Shown piece after piece: positions 37,201-49,200 of a DNA stretch of 64,000 nucleotides; within the stretch, counting starts at the first letter, position 1, and each line of letters starts with the position of its first letter. The DNA is from Cryptomeria japonica. Its lineage: Eukaryota; Streptophyta; Pinopsida; Cupressales; Cupressaceae. The stretch covers positions 723,631,649-723,695,648 of the forward strand of contig NC_081413.1 in assembly GCF_030272615.1 (NCBI RefSeq), written 5' to 3'. The position numbers were made by a program, and so were the translations under genes. The notes beneath the pieces are model-generated. The model was not told the DNA's origin. It searched no databases and was given only the letters and a program-made list of their open reading frames with translations.

Positions 37201-40200
37201 GGGTTTGTTTTGATGATATGCTCTCTGTATCATGTGCCATTTATTGCTGTGATAATTGCAATATCAAAGGTTATCTAATATATTGTACTTATTGACAGAG
37301 TTTCCAGCAGTTAACGTGTCTTGAGGAACTTGATTTATCTGACAACAACATTACAATGCTTCCCCCAGAGCTGGTTGTTCATTTTTACTTTCCTCCATGT
37401 GTTTACTTCTGTTTACTATTTTCTATATATTCTGCCTTTGTTTCTTCAGTTGGTTAACAGTAAAATTTCCAGAAACCCTTGTTATTCAGAATGTCATGCT
37501 TTCTTGTACCATGTGTTCTTATGTTAGAAACCACAATTGAGGAGCAGAATAGGGATAAGTATACTAAGATACTTGTATATTTAACCTTTCTTGAATGCTG
37601 GAAACAAACTCCAAAAGGACTTTAAAAAGCAGGTAACAACAAAGTTCAAACAACTCACTGATAAGATGTCATGTAGATTAAAATTAAGAGAATATTTATT
37701 TTTACATTAAGAAGAGAACAACTAAAATTCACAAATTGCAGCATAGTTTTCTGTAATTGTATTCCCAGCAAATTCCACTGGACTCCAGTAGATTAGTAGT
37801 TACAATGTGGCATTCAGTTTCCGTTAAGCTTTCTATTGCATGGTGTCCATTGGGGTAAAATTATCCAAATCAGATAATGAAAAAAGAGAGCATTTTAGGA
37901 TGGCTTCCTTAGTATGCAGGGAAAGTGATGAAGTAAAAGATGCAAACTTTAAAAACAAAAATCTGCATTTCAAACTGGCAATGAATCTTAAATGTCAATT
38001 ACACACAATGAATTTGTTATCTTATTTGAATATACAATTTTCCTATCACTTGACCATGTCTGAGAAGAACACAGGAAATACTGAGAGAGAGGGGGGGGTG
38101 TGAATCAGTATTTCAAAACCTTTTAAACCAATTAACTGAATGAAAACATGAAGAGCAACCACAAAACATAAAGACAAGATTTCTCGTGGAAAACCCTTTT
38201 GGGTAAAAAACCACAGCATCAAATAGCTTCCATTAACTTAAATGGGCACCGACCCAGATAACAAAGGAACAATCAGCTTGCTGAGATCACCAACTCTTTG
38301 AAGAACACACTTGCAAAGTGAAGCACCGACTCCACCTGAAAGAGGCACCAACCTCAAACTCTTCAAAAATAGCTTCTTCAAAACAAGAAAATTACAGTAT
38401 CAATCTGAACATTTGAAATTATACCAGCAACATCTTCAGAAAAATAATAATCCTCACATAGACTCAAAAAGTCACCATGCAAAGCAAGATGCTACCCCCG
38501 GCGTCCAGTTAAACAAACTCCTACTGCCTGTTCTGCAAGATTCCAACTCTCATTTCTCAGAAAAAGAAGCTGTTCATTTTGAACTTTAGACCCAGTCCTC
38601 TTCCATTTTTTAATATAACAGACAGCAATGCACGTTCTATTTCAAAAAGAACCTCACAATACTTTCAAAAGGGATTACCCCACATGCATAAGATATATTT
38701 TTTACCAATAAGCCAACAACATGTAAACAATAAAGTCTCACGACTTGAATCAACAGGTGGAAATTAATTTTCCACAACTTAGCAACATGGAGAAAATAAA
38801 AATCCGATGCCTATAAACCTCATCTCCACTATTCCCCCTCTCATCATATTTTTCTGCCTGCATTTTTTCATTTCAGCTCAGATCCTTGAAAAAATGCAAC
38901 ACCTGATGATTATTACTTTTTACTTTCTTATGCCCGATAATCATACCCTCAGAAAGAAAAAACGTTAGTATCTGTTTTTTCAAGCCAAAGATGTTACAGC
39001 TGTTTATAAATCATTGAACACCCACTTCTGTTCAAAAGCATGAGCTGTCCATTAAAGAACATCTACAAATATACATCTATTGGTTGAAATAACATGGCTT
39101 CACTTAACTACTGAAAAATTTGCCCTTTTTTTAAATGTTCGCTATTCAGAAAAATTTACATGTTAATCTTCTAGCTCCATACTGTAAACCAGAAAACAAT
39201 TCAATCTGTGAAAAGCTACTGCCAGAAAGAAATGCCCAGCAGTTGAAGAGACACGTCATTAACATCGTTTCTGACAAACATACATCCCAGCACTCTATCT
39301 TTCTCTTACATATTTAATAAGAGATAGTCATGTGTCAAGCTACGAACTTCCAACACCACCATCTGTCGTGTCTTTTTGTAATGTCCTCACTCTGATAATA
39401 GAATTTAATCATAAAATTAAAATACAAAAGAATAAAAATAAAATAAAAATAAGAATATAAAAGTATATAACTTAGTATAATTAAGTTAATGAATGTTCGA
39501 AAGGCATGAAATGATAAGTTGTGACTGTTGTTGTGTAGCAGCAGGAGATCTTTCTCCATTTAAATAAATCCATGTATGAGGCCGACCCTTGTGTGTGGTG
39601 CCTCCACTTAAATAATAATAATTCATTTCTATATCCTTGTATTAGGCCAACTTAAGAGAATTTAAACAATATTTTATTGTAGCCGACTTGACAAGAGGTC
39701 GCACCATTTATTATTGAAAAGTCGTCAATCTTGAGACCAAAGAGGCACCACAAATTGTATATAAGGATGGCGATCCTTATTCATTTGATTATCCAATTCA
39801 ATTGAAGTCAGATCCAACACATTGAAGAGCAGTTCGCACTCAAGGAGAATATCGATAATCTTCAGCATATTATCATATTGCTTCAGATCAATATTCAGCA
39901 AGGAGATCTACATTTGCTGTATTTTGCAGCTAGGAGAAGTGCCCTTATTCATCAGTAATCGACCTTGAGTTTGACCACATTGTAAATGCAGATTTCTGTA
40001 TTATTTATACAATAATATAAGAGATATTATTGGTTGGGTTTTTTCTCCCTCGAGAAGGAGGGTTTTTACCAGAATACTTGCTGTGTTAAAGTGTTTATCA
40101 TTTCTGTATTTCTACTTATTTTGTTGGCCAGTTGGTCAGCACCTCCTTGGGGTTCGTGACATGGCTTCCTCCCACCTCCTGTGGATCCTTGTCTCTGGCT

Positions 40201-43200
40201 GTTCTCCCGTTCACTGACAACTCGAGCTTTTGGCGTAACGGCAGCAGTGATTCCAACAATTGGTATCAGAGCGCTGGGTTACGAGTTCAAATCCCAGGAG
40301 GTCACCCTGTAGTCTCCTTAAAAGAAGTTCGTGAAACCCTAGTCGGTGCTGAGGGGGGGATTGTTGTCCTGTCGGTCAGCACCTCCTTGGGGTTCGTGAC
40401 ATGGCTTCCTCCCGCCTCCCGTGGATCCTTGTCTCTAGCCGCTCTCCTGTTCACTGACAACTTGACCTTTTGGCGTAACGACAGCGGTGATTCCAACAAT
40501 TTTCACATCTGATCATAATACCAACAGTGATTCCCCCAAATATGAGGTATAAAAAGGAGAAGAGAACTCATTCGAAGGGGGGATAATTTGTGAATTGGAA
40601 GTGCAGATCTGATTTAAATAAGAAGTGTAGATCTGATTGTCTCTTCCCAAAGGGGATACATGATGAAGAGGTGTGATCTCTCCCTCACATTGAGAGATAT
40701 AAAGGAAAGGAATCAAAAGCATCCAGTGACATCACCATGTATGCTTAATATATGAAGCCTAATAATGTTCTTATGCAAAATTTAATAGTAATATTTATAT
40801 AGACTGCAATATGTATGTCAGTCATAATATACATCCATAGTACAAAGTGATATTGTCATAACTTTGTCCTGAGTCATAATCTATTCTAATCCTTCTATTC
40901 CCCAAGGGAGATGGGTGCTGTTAGGGAGGGGTAGGGTAAATCCGCTCCAAGGAAAGAGCCCCAAGGGTGAATGGACTGATATTCCTAACATCTGTTGTGA
41001 ATTAGGGAGGTGGTGTCAAGCGCCCTAGACAAGCCAATGCCCTCTTCTGGGAGTGAAAATTAGAAGGGTTTAGGATTAGGGCTAGGGAAATGACAATCTA
41101 AAGTTGTTTTATGAGCAACTTTAACTATTTAGCCTGGAATAATGTAATATAATAGGTAGTAATATATGTTGCTCTTTGGGAATTGACAACCTCCTAATAG
41201 GGGACATTACACTTTTCTCATAACAGAACCAAAAAGAATAATTAATAAATAGAAATGGTCTAGTGTTTAAAAAAAGAACCGAAGTCTTTAGAACTCTAAA
41301 CATGTATATGATTATAGGTATGCACAAAAATGATTGGCAGGTGTAAGGTCAAAAGTCCACAACCTTTGCCAACATCCAATATGATTTGATAAGAAAAGAC
41401 CTTAGAAAATCCATCAACTAGCATTGAGTAAATCATCCTTTGAAGATTCAACAACTATTAGAATAATATTAGATTATTTGCCTTATAATGTGTAATGTCC
41501 CCTTTTCTAGGCGACATGAGATGAATAGGGGTTGACCTATTATTTGAGTTCCCGTAGGTCAATGGTATGGTTATGGGACTCATTTCGAGGGTCATGGAGC
41601 TTTGCAAGGGCTCTGTGAGTCGTTTTGGACCTTCAGACGACAATTCCTACTTTTTAGGGAAGTCTCCTATTTCTTAGGGAGAACTGGCAGTTGACTGGAT
41701 GACCACCCGGGGACCAGGGAGCAGAGCAAGATCCTTTTGAGCAGTTACAGGTGTTTGGAGAGGTTCCTATTTTCTAGGGTGAGTCCCTACTTTTTAGGAG
41801 GAACTGTCAATTGGCCTGTAGGACTCGGGCAACATTAGTGATCACTGTGCTTTAGACGGAATTCAGATCTGAGTCGCGGATTTCATTTTATGAATAAATT
41901 AGGAAATATTTTAATATTTCCTAAGTTGGATTAAATAAATAATAATAAAGTGAAATAATATAATCTCTTTATATTAATAAAGTGGCCCCTTGGCACATTT
42001 TCCTAGAAGTTATAACTTAAAGGTTATAACTTAAATATATGGCTATTTTTAATGAGGAATTAGACCCTCAATGGGTCAAACCACTTAGGGGAAGTAGTTT
42101 TTTAATAAAAATAAACATTTTAACATGTTTTATGATGTCAAAAGTCCAACCATACCCCAAATTCGAATTAGGGTTTGAAGAATGTTAAAAGAGCATTTGG
42201 GAGTTCATTTGTGCATTATGTTTTGATGATTTTTGAAGAATTCTATACCTTCAGCAGGTCTGCAGCATATTGGCAGAGTTGTGGAGCAAATTTGGGGACA
42301 AAAACCTCCAAATTGTTGGTGTAGGGTTTGAAATTCTGATATGAGCAGAAAAGTTACAATTTCCAGCAAGCATATAAACCCAATCAGCAGGCTGTACCTT
42401 ACCTAGGCTAGCCGTACCACCATATCCTGCCTGGAGTTTTCAATAAAATAAAATAAGGGTATTTGCAGCAGTTTTATTGTACAAATTTCATTGTTGGCAG
42501 CTAATAAGAAGTCAATGGTTATTTTGGAGGAATTGCATCATTCTGGAGTTGTGTCAGCAAATTAGTGGGGAAATACTACATTCTTGGAGGGTTTTACTTG
42601 GCAAGAAATCAGAATTCCATCTGGGTCTGCTTAGTACTTCTCAAATTGTTTTTGGTAATTATCTACTAGGAGAATAAAATATCTTGGAGTAACTTGCAGC
42701 ACCTGGAGGCTCCTGTAATGCTTTGTGCACCACCTCCAGCATCAAATAAGCTCATTCAGGCAGGGCGTTGGACCTTTGGTAGGCTAAATTTGGCTCTAGT
42801 TGTCTTAAATAATCATTTTCTTGAATTTTGTAATTTGCTGCAATAAAATTAGAGTTCTGATTTTCTATTTTCAGAATTAGTTTAGTTTCCTATTTGTATT
42901 GCCTCTACAGTGCAACTTTCAAAAAGTCAATAACACGCAAGTTGTCCTAAAATCTCTTCAAGAACCAAAATAATTATACGTTGGCCAAAGAATTGAATCA
43001 AACAAACAAATCAGCTGTCAAAATCAGTGGTTGGCATCTTTCATAATGGTCATTTATGTCATTTAGGAATCGTTATTAGGTATTTTCTATTTTCTACATC
43101 AATTAGGTAATTTAGAATGATTCTATTTAATCTTTCTTGGCCTTTTCTATATAAAGAGACTACGTCTCCATTTGTAAACACTCAATAAATATATAATGAA

Positions 43201-46200
43201 TTATTGTTTCATGGTATCAGAGCGGGTTTATGGGGTTTTATAGGGTTTGGTGATTTGTTAAATAAAAAATTTGTAAGCCTTTACTTGGAAATAATTTCTA
43301 GAAATTTTTTAAGTGATTTTTTTAATGGAAAAATCCCATGTTTGTTTTTCTTCTTCAGATCATGGTAGGTGATTTTCGAGGGTTTCAGATCCATCTGATT
43401 TCATGGGCTTCAAAAATTGTGGCATGAATTTCCGACTGGGCGTTTTTCTTTGAGCTGCGAATTTTTTTTTTCCAGTTCGCGTGGAAAATTTTTAGTGGCT
43501 TTTTCCATTGTTTTTTGTTGCGCGCGATAGTGTTGGTGGCATGCTGAATTTATGCGACCCTTTCTACGCGATTTTTTTGCAACAGCTTTGACATGGCACT
43601 AAGAAACAAGCATCTAGCTGAAGTTAACCAACCAAACACCCAACCAGCTCAAATAGACACTTAGGGAGCTCAACCATACATCCAAGTAGCTCAAGCAGGC
43701 ACCCAAGCACCTCAAGCAAGTAGCCAAGTAGCTCAACCTGCTCAACCTGACAACCAACTAGCTCAAGCTCTTATCCAAGCAGCTCAACCAAAATTTTATC
43801 CTGAACATAAACTAACTGATCCTTGTCATCAATGACAAAATTTGCAACAATGTCTTGTATTTTTCAGAAAGTTGAAAACTTAAATTAAATAATAGAATAT
43901 TAAGTGGTCACACATAAACTATAGAAAAGAAAATAAATGAACTCAACTTTGTATATTTGAATGCTTTTTATAAGCATTGTTTACATTTGTAGTGAATTAG
44001 GATTTTTTTTATAGATTCTTTAGTTAAGACTTAGTTACTCGCTGCCAAACATATTTGGACATCTAAAATTACCAGGGTTATGGAAATCCCACCCCCAATT
44101 GCTGGTACGCGTACTGTCGTACCTAGTACGGGTATGAGTATGGATATGGTACAGTGTCAGTATTGTGTAAAAACATTTCCCTCCGTTTCTAAAAACTTAT
44201 CATTTTTACAGCCATGCTGGATTTGCGGGCATGCAATTTCTAAAAAAAATTTGGGGAATTTGGAGAATCTTTGATTTTCATTTTTAGCGAGTTGTTCTGC
44301 ATGATTTTTGTTTGGGGTTTCTAGTCGTTAGGTGTTATATTTATAGAGGGTTTGGCATCCAGACATGGGTTCCTTCTGCGTTTTGATCCTACACGAGTTC
44401 ATTCATTCTTTGTTCTTGCACACGTTTTTCCCTCGCTCCAGTTATGGCATAAGGTTTGCAAAGTTTTGACATATAAAGTTTAAAATTGATAGTTTAGTAG
44501 TTCCAACTTTAATTGATTTAAATTATATAATCAATTTTGATTTAAGTTTATTTATTTATTCAATTTTATTATGTGTTTCATTTAGCTTTTAAAAGTTAAA
44601 TTTGTATTTATAATATATATAACTTTTTTATATTTATTTAATTTTTAATTTTTATAATTGTTTTATAGATCAACATTATGATGAAATTAAATAATACTTA
44701 TATATATATATATAGATTTTAATATTTTTAATTTATTTTAAATTAATAAATAATTTAGATTTAAATTTCAAAGTCACATGCATACAGATACAGATTTTTA
44801 GTTTATATATTTTTTTAAATTAAATTTAAATAGTAAATATTATTTATATATTATAATTTATTTAAATTACATTCTTAAATCAATTTGTGTTTTATAAACC
44901 CAATTTATAATTATTTATATTTAATAGTTTTATAATAACTTAGAGAAAATGTGTTAATATGTGTGTGTTTTCTATGAATGCTTTAGCCTGTATCCTACCA
45001 TTTTGAAAAAAGGTCTTGAAAAATGGCTGTATTCGTATCTGATACCGTAATCGTATCTCTGTCCGTGTAACTATGAAAATTACTATTTTATTATCCCCCT
45101 CATTGTCAATTACATAGAACTCTATGATTTCAGTGGTATCTGACAATTTAGAATTCCTACACCAGGAATTTAAAATATCCCAACACATGATAGAAATATT
45201 ATAGAGTTAATTCCTGTAATAAAGGTAGGTTCCTTTGAGATCTGCAGTTTTAGTGGGGCCCCACCTTGAAATCCTTTGAACCCTACATATATGGTTTGAT
45301 TCACATTCTTAAACTAACAACCCTGTTCCAACTAACAAACAAATTATATGCTCAAAACCACAGTTTCCTTATGTAATGTCCCCATTTTAGCAGACTTGGA
45401 TTTTGTGAGATTAGCCTATTATCCTGACCCTCGTAGGCTAATGTGTTGGATAGAGGGTCTTTTGAGGATTGGTATCATCTCTAGTGTTCAGAGTGCTTCA
45501 GTTTGGTCTTCGTTTGGCATCATTCGGACATCATTTGCTCTACTTCCTATTTTTAGTAAGTGTTGGGATGTTAGAGATGGACCCCTGCTATTTTTAGTAA
45601 AGGGGGTATGGTCATATGCAGCTTCATCATGTCAGCTCCCAGTTCAGACGGCATTCAAAAATGTTGAATATTAATGGAGATATTAATGTTTATTTAGTTT
45701 AAATAAACATTAATGTTTTGAGCTTATATTATTAAGTTATAATATAATTTTATATTATAACTTAAGTAAGGGTCCAAGTATCATTAAAGGGGGCCATTTA
45801 ATTAATTAATTGTGGCTCTTTTACCAAGGTGAAATATTAAATGACAAAGTGAAAATATTATATCATTAAATGTCATTTAATATCATTAATTGATTTAATG
45901 CCTTATTGGAGAAAATCAAACTTTCATGGGAAATATATATAAGGCTTTTGAAAAGAAGAGAAGGGGGATTGATTATGTGATTGGAGTTTTTGATTGAAGT
46001 TTCTCTGGAGCATTGAAGTGTAGAATACCAAGGGTTTCTGCAGGATTCAAGGCTTGTCGGCATTGGAGAGCGTGGCTTCTTCATTGTAACAGCATATAGA
46101 GGGTGTGCAATATCATCTGATTATGCTTGTGAGAGTTGGCTTCATTCAGAAGTCAATATTGAGCTGATTGGAGGGTTTATTTCAGAGTTTGTTTGCAGAT

Positions 46201-49200
46201 TGAAAGAGACTACAATGCGCTACAGTGTCGTGAACAGTGTGCATGAACAGTGCCGTGAACAGTGCGCATGAACAGTGCCGTGAACAGTGTGCATGAACAG
46301 TGCGCTACAGTGCCGTGAACAGTGCGCTACAGTAGTTTGAGTTCTATAGAAGGGGATTTAGAAAGGTTGAACAGCTATATATATTTGACAAGGGATTTGC
46401 ATATGAGGAGAATCAAACCAATATATCAAAGCAGCCATTGAAATTCCAGGTTTTCTATCTATGGTCATTGTATTAGAAAATCATTACTTCATTGCATCAT
46501 TTTCTATTATGATTATATCATGAAATATTTGGAGGTTGCATATGTTTAATGGAGATATAATTTGCATATTCCACATTCATGGTAACATTCAACATTGATC
46601 AGCCACTTAGCTTTCATGCCAATTGTTTGCTTAAATGCCTAATGGCTGTAGGTATACATTGGGATGCATGATAAGTGTTTGTCTTAATGTCAACTAGCTG
46701 TACTAGTTAATTTCAGTCATTACATGTGTGTGTAAAGGTCTAAAACAGCTAGTATATCATTTCTATAACAACTTTGCATTGTTAGAAGCTTTCCATAACT
46801 TCATTTGCAGCCTACAAACCCAAAGAAGACAAATAAAGAATTCACTACAGCGGCTTCAAACATTGTATGCCAAGTGTTTGACAATATTCCTTGGGGCTCA
46901 AATAAGTGAAACAAGGTCAGATTAGCCAAGGGATATTACACCTTACATCTGAGGATTGTCTTTGTTTTTTATGAGATGTCTAGATCATGCCTATCAAGGA
47001 GTTATTCTTCTTTTTGGCTTTACAATTAACTACTTCTGTCCATCCACCTTTTTTCCAAGTAGTATCCACATACTCCAAATTTTCTGCCCACTCCCCTACC
47101 ATATTTGAGGGAAAATCTTAAGCTAACCTTTGTAACTCTGAACACTCTGCCTCATTTGCTGAAGACACAGCTAAAATTTCTAGTCAATCACTAAATCTTC
47201 TTACTGAATCTCAGAACAGCCAGTTTTCTGCTGGCCACAGTAATTTGTACAGAGCATTCAACCTCACTCGTTTTACTGCAAAGCTCTTCATTTCTTCCTA
47301 CTGCACCAATGCTCTTTCCTTGCTTCCAAATCACTTTCCTTAGAAGGGGCTTCCTCATTTCCATTGAACTTCACCCCTATTCTTTCTGGCAATTGGGAGC
47401 AGAGAATGAACTCCCTACCAACTGGTGATGATGGAAGGCATTTTTCAACCATGAGGTTACACCAGAGGCCTTTTTTGCTTTGTTACATCATTCCGCTAGA
47501 TGGCCCACTTTGAAGCAATTCCAGAAATGTTAAATTTTCATAATCCAGCTGCTGCGTCTACACCTCCTTCTCTACTTTTAAACCAATCTCTACAGGCTAA
47601 GGAAGAGAAAATAGAGCTCTACCAAAATACTAGAATTAATAAGAGAATGCCTTTGCGTTTTCTGCATGAGGGATATAAATTTTCTTTGAGTATTTCCAAT
47701 ATTTTTATAGTAGAGGCCTGCCAAAAATGAAGTGGCAAGCTAGGCATTTTCACCTAGACAAGAGAGATCTGAATTTTTCTGTAATTGAATTAAACCCTGG
47801 ATACTAGAGTTTCAAAATAAAGCTACGAAACCCAGGGACGCGTCCCCTACCTGAAAACCCCCGTCCCAGTCCCGGGGACGTTTCAGGGACTTGGGGATGG
47901 CCAGGGGACGTCCCCCCCCGGTCCCCAAATTGTCAAAATTTTGAGGGGACGTCCCCGAAACGGGGGGATGGCTTCCCTAGCTGTGGAGGATGTCCGTACG
48001 TCCCGGGGATGGCTGGGGACAGCTAGACGTCCCCCACATCTAGGGCTAGGAAAAAATATTAAAATAAAAAAAGTCGTATTTTCATTTTTTTTTAATGATA
48101 TTTTTTGCGTAATTGAGGGAGTGAAATATCTCATGAAGGGTTTTTTGCCAATATAAAAATAACACCCGATGCCTATATAAAATAATAAAATAATTTTTGG
48201 CCTCGCGGGGCGCTGCCCCTCGAGCCCGCCCTGTATCACGATAGGGAGCGCGCAAGGGGCGCTGCCCCTTGACCCTGCAAGGGGTGATGCCCCTTGACCC
48301 CCGTCGAAAAATATTGGGGGAAATTGCGCTGATGGAAGTAGTGAAAATTTAACCTCCGAGTCTGATTAGGCTCCATTATGTATGTTATTTCTTTAATATC
48401 TATTATGATATGCATATTGACAATGTGAATGAATTGAAATTCTGAATTATGAGTGCATATTGAGTATTGAGTCTATTGATAATGTTGTATGTTCGATGTT
48501 TGCATTCTAAAATGTTTTCATAGTATCATACACATGCTATATCCATGTTTTCATATGAATATAATGTATAGATGCATGCTTTATCCATGTTTTCATATGA
48601 ACATTTAGAATTTTCCTATATATTTTAAATTTTCCCTATATTTTATATAGCTGTCCCCTTTGCCGTCCCCCCCATCCCCAAATTTGGCAAAAAAATTTGT
48701 CGTCTCGGAAACTCGTCCCCCTGTCCCCCCATCCCCCCGTCCTAGAAACTTGGGGTAACGTAGAAATAAAGTGATGCTGCATCTCAAATCGAAGGGTATT
48801 TCTCTAGAATCCTGCTCTATCTACTAAAGAATCAAGCACAATCACAAAAAACCTTGTACATAAGCATATATCAACATGGGTGTCTAAGAAAGGCATACAA
48901 GTGGCTTTTGCCCATTCACAAAGCTCTAAAAGGCTAGGTCGCAGAGAACTAAACTTGCATATCAAAGCCATTTCCTTGTAGAATTCAATATCTTCCTCCA
49001 CTTTTTTGCCTAACTCTAGCATATGCATCTCCTTTGCCACTTTGTCATGTCCCCTTTCCATGCTTAAATCATTGGGAGTCTCCTCACCTATTATTTTATT
49101 TTCGATAAGCTAAAAGGATGAAGAAAAGGAAATAATTTAATAATTTAAGTTGTCCTTAGTAATGTTATGTTATATTCATAACAAGGAAACTTATATTTTA

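Larger units (their letters stand above)
41456..43850 (+). mobile_element. 5' end of Copia C: LTR, primer site, start of gag
   Basis: The LTR is split by a solo LTR. The left part is 41456-41490 (start TATTAGAATAATATTAG, tentative) and the right part 43049-43211, with TATA-like CTATATAAAGAG and end ATTGTTTCA. TGGTATCAGAGC at 43212-43223 is the primer site. The Gag start at 43592 ([20 protein letters not shown]) has a Gln/Ala/Pro repeat with one TAG, and stops after DPCHQ. No pol or 3' LTR follows, so the element is truncated. Confidence 0.7.
46980..49061 (-). pseudogene. LINE ORF1 remnant (DUF4283 and zinc-knuckle type), split by a hAT-like element
   Basis: On the minus strand at 49061-48804 an open frame reads [38 protein letters not shown]. 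This fits the DUF4283 domain of plant L1-type ORF1 (ALI..F.G..P....L..WA...IYLC..GFF.V.FDS). Beyond the insertion 47823-48763 the reading resumes with [20 protein letters not shown], then [10 protein letters not shown] and SGPSSGMM-like remains of the zinc knuckle, and [14 protein letters not shown] near the end. Stops and shifts are common. ORF1 proteins bind LINE RNA. No ORF2 follows, because a solo LTR lies there. Confidence 0.62.

Noticed and set aside
40266-40305. tRNA gene or SINE head
   Set aside because: A B-box-like string is present but there is no A box or cloverleaf; the primer site, purine tract and paired LTRs explain the segment.
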